Made by a program: the position numbers and the translations under genes. From JADJPO01 sp046330955 (lineage in GTDB: Bacteria; Actinomycetota; Actinomycetes; Actinomycetales; Kineosporiaceae), in NCBI GenBank assembly GCA_046330955.1, contig JAXLRT010000023.1, positions 21,029 through 85,028 of the forward strand: a DNA stretch of 64,000 nucleotides. The letters run 5' to 3'. Positions 58,877 through 64,000 of this stretch are shown here, in pieces. Each line of letters starts with the position of its first letter. Positions within the stretch are counted from its first letter, which is position 1. The notes beneath the pieces are model-generated. The model saw only the letters and a program-made list of their open reading frames with translations, made no database searches and was not told the DNA's origin.

Positions 58877-59839
58877 TCAGGCGGCGTCCAGGATGTCGAC
58901 CACGAACACCAGGGTGTCGGTTCCCTTGATCTTGGCCTCGGGCTTGCCCTCGGCGCCGTAGCCGTCGTCGGGCGGGATGACCAGCAGCAGCTGGCTACCG
59001 ACGGGCTGACCGACCAGGCCGCGGTCCCAACCGGCGATCACCTTGCCCATCCCGATCGGGAAGCTGGCCGGCACGGGACGACCCCAGGAGCTGTCGAACT
59101 GCTGGCCGCCGGGCCAGATCACCCCGGTGTAGCGCACGGTGATCTGCTGGCCGCGGGCCACCTTGGGACCGGCGCCGAGGATCAGGGGTTGCACCACCAG
59201 GGTGGTGGGAGGGTCGGCCGTGGGCAGGGTGATGCTCGGGGCGCCCTTCTTGTTCAGGACCACCGTGGGCAGTCCCGGGCGCGGCTTGACCGCGGTACCG
59301 GTCGCGCGGGCGAGGACATCCTTGACCGCGATCAGGTCGACCACCAGCACGATGGTGTCGGTGGGGCCGACCCCGGCGCCCGGCAGCCCCTTGAGCCCGT
59401 AGGCCTCATCGGGTGGCAGGGCGAGCAGCAACCGCGAGCCGGCGGTGGCCCCGGTGAGGGCCTTGACCAGACCGGGCAGGTTGTTCTCGGCGCTCAGTAC
59501 GAAGCTGGTCGGCCGCAGCCCGTAGGAGGAGTCGAACTCCTTGCCGTCCGTGCCGTTGATCCCGACGTACTCGATGGTGACCCGTTGGCCCACGGCCGCC
59601 TTGGTGCCGGTCCCGGCGGTGATCACCTTGACCAGGCCGGTCTGCACCGAGAACGGGGTGGGCACGCTCAGGGTGGGTTTGACCCGCGGCTCACCCGACA
59701 CCGTGACCTTCTCCAACGTGGTCGACACGCTGGAGCGGCTCGGGTCGGCGGTGCTGCTCGGCGTGCTGCACCCGACCAGCGCCAGGGTGAGCACGACCAG
59801 CGCCGCACAGGCGGAGGCGAACCGGGAACGAGCCGACAC
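58877..59839 (-). CDS. Lipoprotein with two FKBP domains
   Basis: A 320-residue exported protein. The signal peptide ends in lipobox LVGC (Cys24). Domain 1 (about 65-175: VEYVGI-like strand IEYVGINGTDGKEFDSSYG, PPDEAYGLKGLPG) has a less complete active site. Domain 2 (about 205-320: VRYTGVIWPGGQQFDSSWG, VIAGWDRGLVGQPVGSQLLL) is canonical. It probably assists folding outside the membrane. The GTG start lies eight bases from TAGGGT. Confidence 0.88.
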   Translation of the reverse strand: MSARSRFASACAALVVLTLALVGCSTPSSTADPSRSSVSTTLEKVTVSGEPRVKPTLSVPTPFSVQTGLVKVITAGTGTKAAVGQRVTIEYVGINGTDGKEFDSSYGLRPTSFVLSAENNLPGLVKALTGATAGSRLLLALPPDEAYGLKGLPGAGVGPTDTIVLVVDLIAVKDVLARATGTAVKPRPGLPTVVLNKKGAPSITLPTADPPTTLVVQPLILGAGPKVARGQQITVRYTGVIWPGGQQFDSSWGRPVPASFPIGMGKVIAGWDRGLVGQPVGSQLLLVIPPDDGYGAEGKPEAKIKGTDTLVFVVDILDAA

Positions 59840-59847
59840 GAGGGTTC

Positions 59848-59853
59848 ACCCTA
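59848..59853 (-). promoter_or_regulatory. Leaderless-type -10 box of the FKBP lipoprotein gene
   Basis: TAGGGT on the minus strand, eight bases from the GTG at 59839. Confidence 0.5.
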
Positions 59854-59870
59854 GCCGTCGACGGCGCGCT

Positions 59871-61232
59871 TCACATGCTCTGGATGAGCCGTTCGACGCG
59901 CTCGTCCACCGAACGGAACGGGTCCTTGCACAGCACGGTGCGCTGCGCCTGATCGTTCAGCTTGAGGTGCACCCAGTCGACGGTGAAGTCACGCCGGCGT
60001 TCCTGGGCGCGTCGCACGAAATCGCCGCGTAGCTTGGCCCGGGTGGTCTGCGGCGGTACCGCCGTGCCCCGGAAGACCTCGATGTCGGAGGACACCCGCT
60101 CGGCCAGTCCCCGCTTGACCAGCAGGTAGTGCAGGCCCCGGTCGCGGTGGATGTCGTGGTAGGCCAGGTCGAGCCGGGCGATGCGCGCCGACGACAGCGG
60201 CAGGTCGTGCCGGGCGCGGTACCGCTCGACCAGCCGGTGCTTGATCGCCCAGTCGATCTCCCGGTCGACCAGGGACGGGTCCTCGGTCCGGACGGCGCGC
60301 AGCCCCCGCTCCCACAGGTCCAGCACCCGCTTGATGACGTCGGTGTGCAGGCCGCGCGAGTCGACGAAGTCCTTGGCCCGCTCCAGGTACTCCTCCTGGA
60401 TCTCGAGCGCACTCGCCTCGCGCCCGTTGGCCAGGCGCACCCGACGCCGGCCGGTGAGGTCGTGGCTGACCTCGCGGATGGCCCGGATCGGGTTCTCGAG
60501 CGTCAGATCGCGGACGACGACCCCCGCCTCGATCATGCGCAGCACCAGGTCGGTCGCCCCGACCTTGAGCATGGTGGTGGTCTCGGACATGTTGGAGTCG
60601 CCGACGATCACGTGGAGCCGGCGGTAGCGCTCGGCGTCCGCGTGGGGTTCGTCACGCGTGTTGATGATCGGGCGCGAGCGGGTGGTCGCGCTGGAGACGC
60701 CCTCCCAGATGTGGTCGGCGCGCTGGCTCAGGCAGAACACGGCCCCGCGGGGGGTCTGCAGCACCTTGCCGGCGCCCACCACCAGCTGGCGGGTCACCAG
60801 GAACGGGATCAGGACGTCCGACAGCCGACCGAACTCCCCGTGCCGGCTCACCAGGTAGTTCTCGTGGCAGCCGTAGGAGTTGCCGGCCGAGTCGGTGTTG
60901 TTCTTGAACAGGTAGACCTCGCCGGCAATGCCCTCTTCGTGCAGCCGGCGCTCGGCGTCCACCAGCAGGCCCTCGAGGATCCGTTCACCGGCGCGGTCGT
61001 GCACCACGAGCTCACGGATGTCGTCGCACTCCGGCGTGGCGTACTCCGGGTGCGAGCCGACGTCGAGGTAGAGCCGGGCACCGTTGCGCAGGAAGACGTT
61101 GCTGGAACGCCCCCACGACACCACCTTGCGGAACAGGTAGCGCGCCACCTCGTCGGGCGACAGCTTGCGCTGGCCCTCGAAGGCGCACGTCACGCCGAAT
61201 TCCGTCTCGATCCCGAAGATTCGGCGGTCCAT
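59871..61232 (-). CDS. pafA: Pup-protein ligase PafA
   Basis: A 453-residue ligase that joins the C-terminal glutamate of Pup to substrate lysines using ATP. It has the glutamine-synthetase-like core: RRIFGIETEFGVTCAFEGQ, LYLDVGSHPEYATPECD, YLFKNNTDSAGNSYGCHENY, LHVIVGDSNMSETTTMLKVG, and the C-terminal domain ending LNDQAQRTVLCKDPF. Length matches M. tuberculosis PafA (452). The ATG is six bases from TAGAGT, predicting a leaderless mRNA separate from the proteasome operon. Confidence 0.97.
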   Translation of the reverse strand: MDRRIFGIETEFGVTCAFEGQRKLSPDEVARYLFRKVVSWGRSSNVFLRNGARLYLDVGSHPEYATPECDDIRELVVHDRAGERILEGLLVDAERRLHEEGIAGEVYLFKNNTDSAGNSYGCHENYLVSRHGEFGRLSDVLIPFLVTRQLVVGAGKVLQTPRGAVFCLSQRADHIWEGVSSATTRSRPIINTRDEPHADAERYRRLHVIVGDSNMSETTTMLKVGATDLVLRMIEAGVVVRDLTLENPIRAIREVSHDLTGRRRVRLANGREASALEIQEEYLERAKDFVDSRGLHTDVIKRVLDLWERGLRAVRTEDPSLVDREIDWAIKHRLVERYRARHDLPLSSARIARLDLAYHDIHRDRGLHYLLVKRGLAERVSSDIEVFRGTAVPPQTTRAKLRGDFVRRAQERRRDFTVDWVHLKLNDQAQRTVLCKDPFRSVDERVERLIQSM

Positions 61233-61238
61233 GCGTCC

Positions 61239-61244
61239 ACTCTA
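61239..61244 (-). promoter_or_regulatory. Leaderless-type -10 box of pafA
   Basis: TAGAGT on the minus strand, six bases from the ATG at 61232. Confidence 0.5.
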
Positions 61245-61278
61245 GGTGGGTGGGGTGCGAACCGATACCCGTGGGGAT

Positions 61279-62082
61279 TCAGCTGGTTTCGGGCTCCGTG
61301 CCGGACGGCGTGTCGTCACCGGTGAGGGTGTCGTGCAACCCGGGCCGCGCGTCGTCCACCGGTGGCACGTCGGTGGTCGGGTCGTCCGGGGTGAGCAGCC
61401 GCTCGAGCAACGGGCCGGCCAACCGCCGGAAGGCGCGCCGGGGTCGTTGCCGATCGAGGATGGCCACCTCGAGCTGCCCGGCGCCCAGGGTGCGGGGCGC
61501 ACCGCCGGCCGGATCGCGGGCGAGCAGCGACACCGCAAGGGTGAGCGCCTCGGAGAGCGTCATGCCGGCCCGCCAGGACTCCTGCAGGCCGGTGGTGATC
61601 TGCTCGGCCTGCCCGCCCATGGCCACGAACGGCCCCTCGTCACCGACCGAGCCGTCGTAGGTGAGCCGGAAGATCTGATCCCGGTCGGGGTCGGTGCCCA
61701 CCTCGGCCACAGCGATCTCGACCTCGAGCGGTTTGGGCTCGGTGGTGAAGACCGCGCCCAAGGTCTGGGCATAGGCATTGGCCAGCCCCCGCGCGGTGAC
61801 GTCGCTGCGGTCGTAGGAGTACCCGCGCAGGTCGGCGTAGCGCACCCCGGCCACCCGCAGGTTCTCGAACTCGTTGTACTTGCCCACCGCGGCGAAGGCG
61901 ATCCGGTCGTAGATCTCGCTGATCTTGTGCAGCGAGCGTGACGGGTTCTCGGCGACGAAGGCGATGCCGCCGTCGTAGCCGAGCACCACCACCGGGCGGC
62001 CCCGAGCGATGTTGCGCCGGGCATAGTCCGCCCGGTCCTTCATGATCTGTTCGGGCGAGGCGTAGTACGGCGGCATGCTCAT
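61279..62082 (-). CDS. prcA: Proteasome alpha subunit
   Basis: A 267-residue alpha subunit of the 20S core, forming the outer gated rings. MPPYYASPEQIMKDRADYAR is the gate region, then RRNIARGRPVVVLGYDGGIA and HKISEIYDRIAFAAVGKYNE. No catalytic threonine, as expected. The last 35 residues are acidic and Pro/Thr-rich; the usual C-terminal tail is more variable. It overlaps prcB by four bases (ATGA). Confidence 0.96.
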   Translation of the reverse strand: MSMPPYYASPEQIMKDRADYARRNIARGRPVVVLGYDGGIAFVAENPSRSLHKISEIYDRIAFAAVGKYNEFENLRVAGVRYADLRGYSYDRSDVTARGLANAYAQTLGAVFTTEPKPLEVEIAVAEVGTDPDRDQIFRLTYDGSVGDEGPFVAMGGQAEQITTGLQESWRAGMTLSEALTLAVSLLARDPAGGAPRTLGAGQLEVAILDRQRPRRAFRRLAGPLLERLLTPDDPTTDVPPVDDARPGLHDTLTGDDTPSGTEPETS

Positions 62083-62930
62083 GCCCGGGTCCTCCGCTCC
62101 CGCTCGGCCAGCAGGTCGTCGACCTGGGCTGCCAGTTCGTCGTCCGCGATCCGGGCGTACCCGGCCTCGGTCACCCGCGCCACCACCGGGTAGATCCGGC
62201 GGCGCTCGTCGGGGCCGCCGGTGGCCGAGTCCTCGTCGGCGGCATCGATCAGGGCCTCCAGCGCCACCCGGACGGCGCCGGCGGCGTCCAGGTCCTCACG
62301 CCAGCCCCGCTTGAGCGCGCCCTTGGCGAACAGCGACCCGGAGCCGACGCTGTGATGCGCCCGCTCCTCGTAGCGCCCGCCGGTCACGTCGTAGGAGAAG
62401 ATGCGGCCCACGCCCCGGTCGATGTCGTAGCCGGCGAACAGCGGAACCACGGCCAGGCCCTGCATGGCCATCCCGAGGTTGCCGCGGATCATCGTCGCCA
62501 GCCGGTTCGCCTTGCCGTCCAGCGACAGCAGCGCGCCCTCGATCTTCTCGTAGTGCTCCAGCTCGACCTGGAACAGCCGCACCAGTTCGATGGCCACCCC
62601 AGCGGTGCCGGCGATGCCGACGCAGGAGTACTCGTCCGCGGGCAGCACCTTCTCCATCTCGCGGTGGGCGATCAGGTTGCCCATGGTCGCTCGCCGGTCG
62701 CCGGCCATCACCACGCCCCCGGCGAAGGTGAGCGCCACGATGGTCGTCGCGTGCGGCACCTCGGGCATCACCGACACGGCTCTGTCACCCCCCGGGCCGT
62801 CCAGCGCTCGATGTCCGGGCAGCAGCTCGGCCGAGTGCCGGGCCAGGAACTCGGTGAAGGACGACGACCCGGGGGTCGTGAAGGCCGTGGGCAGCCGCCC
62901 GTCGGCTGGGTCGAAACCGCTGGGTGCCAC
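62079..62930 (-). CDS. prcB: Proteasome beta subunit
   Basis: A 283-residue catalytic subunit. A 61-residue propeptide (SSSFTEFLARHSAELLPG is typical) precedes the nucleophile threonine in HATTIVALTFAGGVVMAGDR (T62), with the lysine and aspartate of the active site following. The GTG start lies six bases after the pup stop and has no ribosome site, so translation is probably coupled to pup. Confidence 0.96.
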   Translation of the reverse strand: MAPSGFDPADGRLPTAFTTPGSSSFTEFLARHSAELLPGHRALDGPGGDRAVSVMPEVPHATTIVALTFAGGVVMAGDRRATMGNLIAHREMEKVLPADEYSCVGIAGTAGVAIELVRLFQVELEHYEKIEGALLSLDGKANRLATMIRGNLGMAMQGLAVVPLFAGYDIDRGVGRIFSYDVTGGRYEERAHHSVGSGSLFAKGALKRGWREDLDAAGAVRVALEALIDAADEDSATGGPDERRRIYPVVARVTEAGYARIADDELAAQVDDLLAERERRTRA

Positions 62931-62936
62931 GATGGG

Positions 62937-63128
62937 TTACTGCCCGCCCTTCTGCACGAATCCCTTGACGAACTCCTCGGCGTTGGTCTCGAGCACGTCG
63001 TCGATCTCGTCCAGGATCGCGTCGACGTCGTCACCGGAGACCTGCGACTGGGGTGGTGGGGGTGGCGCGGCCGCGTCGTCCGGCTCGTCCCCACGCCCCG
63101 AGGGGGTCTTCTGCTCCTGACCGGCCAT
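62937..63128 (-). CDS. pup: Prokaryotic ubiquitin-like protein Pup
   Basis: A 63-residue tag protein with the family layout: disordered polar start (MAGQEQKTPSGRGDEPDD), a proline run, and the helix VDAILDEIDDVLETNAEEFV with FVKGFVQKGGQ at the end. The terminal Gln must be deamidated by Dop to Glu before PafA can ligate it. The ATG at 63128 has AGGAGG upstream. Confidence 0.97.
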   Translation of the reverse strand: MAGQEQKTPSGRGDEPDDAAAPPPPPQSQVSGDDVDAILDEIDDVLETNAEEFVKGFVQKGGQ

Positions 63129-63184
63129 CTGCGGTCCTCCTCTGTGTGACGTTCGGGTCGTGACTCGATCCGTCTGACTCGATC

Positions 63185-64000
63185 CTAGGTGGCCAGGGCG
63201 TCCAACAGCTCGGCGGCAGTCGAACATCGGTCGAGCAGATCGCCGACGTGCTCGCGGGTGCCGCGGTGCGGATCCAGGGTGGGCACCCGTTGCAGGGCAC
63301 CCCGGCCGGGGACATCGAAGATCACCGAATCCCAGGACGCCGCCGCGACGTGCTCGCCGTATCGCGCCAGGCAGCGGCCCCGGAAGTAGGCGCGGGTGTC
63401 CGACGGGGGCGTGCCGACCGCCTCGGTGATCTCGTCGTCCGTGATCAGCCGGTCGACCAGGTCGCGCTGCACCAGCCGGTGGTAGAGGCCCTTCTCGGGC
63501 CGCAGATCGGCCCACTGCAGGTCGATGAGCTGCAGCCGCGCGGCGTCCCAAGGCAGGTTCTCGCGCTGCCGGAACCCCTCGAGCAGGCGCAGTTTGGCCA
63601 CCCAGTCGAGCTCGCGGGCACAACTCATCGGGTCGGTCTCGAGCCGGGTGAGCACGCTCTCCCACCGGGCGAGCACGTCGCGGGTCTGCGGGTCGGCGTC
63701 CGCGCCCTGGCGCTCGTTCACGTAGGAGGTCACCTGCTCGAGGTACATCCACTGCAACTGGACGGCGGTCGCCGTCGTCCCGTCACGCAGCCGCAGCACG
63801 GTCTTCAGCGTCGGGTCGTGCGAGACGGTGTGCAGGCTGGTGACCGGCCGATCGACGCTCAGGTCGCGGGTGAATCCCTTCTGCTCGATCAGCTCGAGCA
63901 CCAGTGCGGTGGTGCCCATCTTGAGATAGGAGGCCACCTCGCAGAGGTTGGCGTCCCCGATGATCACATGCAGCCGCCGGAACCGGTCCGCGCTCGCGTG
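63185..64000 (-). CDS. dop: Pup deamidase/depupylase Dop, C-terminal part
   Basis: The frame runs off the window at base 64000, so the N-terminal half with the first metal sites is missing. The visible 271 residues include LHVIIGDANLCEVASYLKMG, QLQWMYLEQVTSYVNERQG, DWVAKLRLLEGFRQREN and LIDLQWADLRPEKGLYHRLV, which distinguish Dop from PafA. Dop deamidates Pup and removes it from substrates. It lies 56 bases upstream of pup on the same strand. Confidence 0.95.
   Translation of the reverse strand, partial: HASADRFRRLHVIIGDANLCEVASYLKMGTTALVLELIEQKGFTRDLSVDRPVTSLHTVSHDPTLKTVLRLRDGTTATAVQLQWMYLEQVTSYVNERQGADADPQTRDVLARWESVLTRLETDPMSCARELDWVAKLRLLEGFRQRENLPWDAARLQLIDLQWADLRPEKGLYHRLVQRDLVDRLITDDEITEAVGTPPSDTRAYFRGRCLARYGEHVAAASWDSVIFDVPGRGALQRVPTLDPHRGTREHVGDLLDRCSTAAELLDALAT

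Noticed and set aside
1..64000. tRNA, rRNA, CRISPR array, insertion sequence or prophage
   Set aside because: No regularly spaced repeats, transposase, integrase or RNA gene pattern was found in the intergenic regions.

Overview
The window is 64 kb of very GC-rich DNA (around 70 percent) with G/C in nearly every third codon position. It comes from an actinobacterium. The right end carries a complete Pup-proteasome locus (dop, pup, prcB, prcA, pafA, pafB, pafC) in the order known from Mycobacterium tuberculosis, and other actinobacterial markers are rbpA, a Ppm1-type mannosyltransferase, 13E12/DUF222 HNH nuclease and DUF3866. A PilZ protein and an Aer-like PAS protein hint at a motile or c-di-GMP-responsive lineage such as Kineosporiales, but the genus cannot be fixed from the sequence alone.

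Layout. 1-3.4 kb: tail of a glutamate-cysteine ligase family gene, then a TrpB2-type tryptophan synthase beta gene with a cytochrome P450 close behind. 3.4-6.4 kb: divergent PAS and PilZ genes around a perfect inverted repeat, then dimethylargininase. 6.4-11.6 kb: a sugar-type ABC importer operon ending in a nucleoside hydrolase, facing a LacI-family regulator across a nested double palindrome. 11.6-20.7 kb: a patchwork of small accessory genes (GNATs, 2H phosphoesterase, GrpB, DUF3224, DinB, aminoglycoside-type kinase) mixed with decayed genes. 20.7-24.4 kb: a 754-residue class II aldolase/class III aminotransferase fusion divergent from a PucR-type regulator. 24.4-31.5 kb: carbonic anhydrase, VanY-like peptidase, UMF1 transporter, rbpA, and the lnt/ppm1/fxsA operon. 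31.9-38.5 kb: a lysine-catabolism island (kal, kamE, kamD, kdd, kamA) with plsC inside it. 38.5-43.7 kb: glycogen-debranching enzyme, glycosyltransferase, alanine-rich membrane protein, Lrp regulator. 43.7-64 kb: 5'-3' exonuclease, tandem M64-like lipoprotein peptidases, SOS-linked HNH nuclease, helY, lipid kinase, tatC, tatA, pafC, pafB, DUF3866, two FKBPs, pafA, proteasome, pup and dop.

How genes work together. KamA converts lysine to beta-lysine, KamDE moves the second amino group, Kdd oxidises 3,5-diaminohexanoate, and Kal deaminates the resulting 3-aminobutyryl-CoA. The cleavage enzyme Kce that links Kdd to Kal is not in the window. Dop and PafA activate and ligate Pup, PrcAB degrade tagged proteins, and PafBC is the DNA-damage regulator pair. 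Many genes here show a TAnnnT box 6-8 bases before the start codon, which predicts leaderless transcripts.

Non-coding structure is unusually rich. It includes a 31-bp palindromic double operator, a 17-bp perfect hairpin, a 26-bp inverted repeat with nested copies, a 32-bp inverted repeat, a LexA-type box, a SigR-like promoter at rbpA, and a foldable region upstream of lnt. No tRNA, rRNA, CRISPR array or insertion sequence was found.
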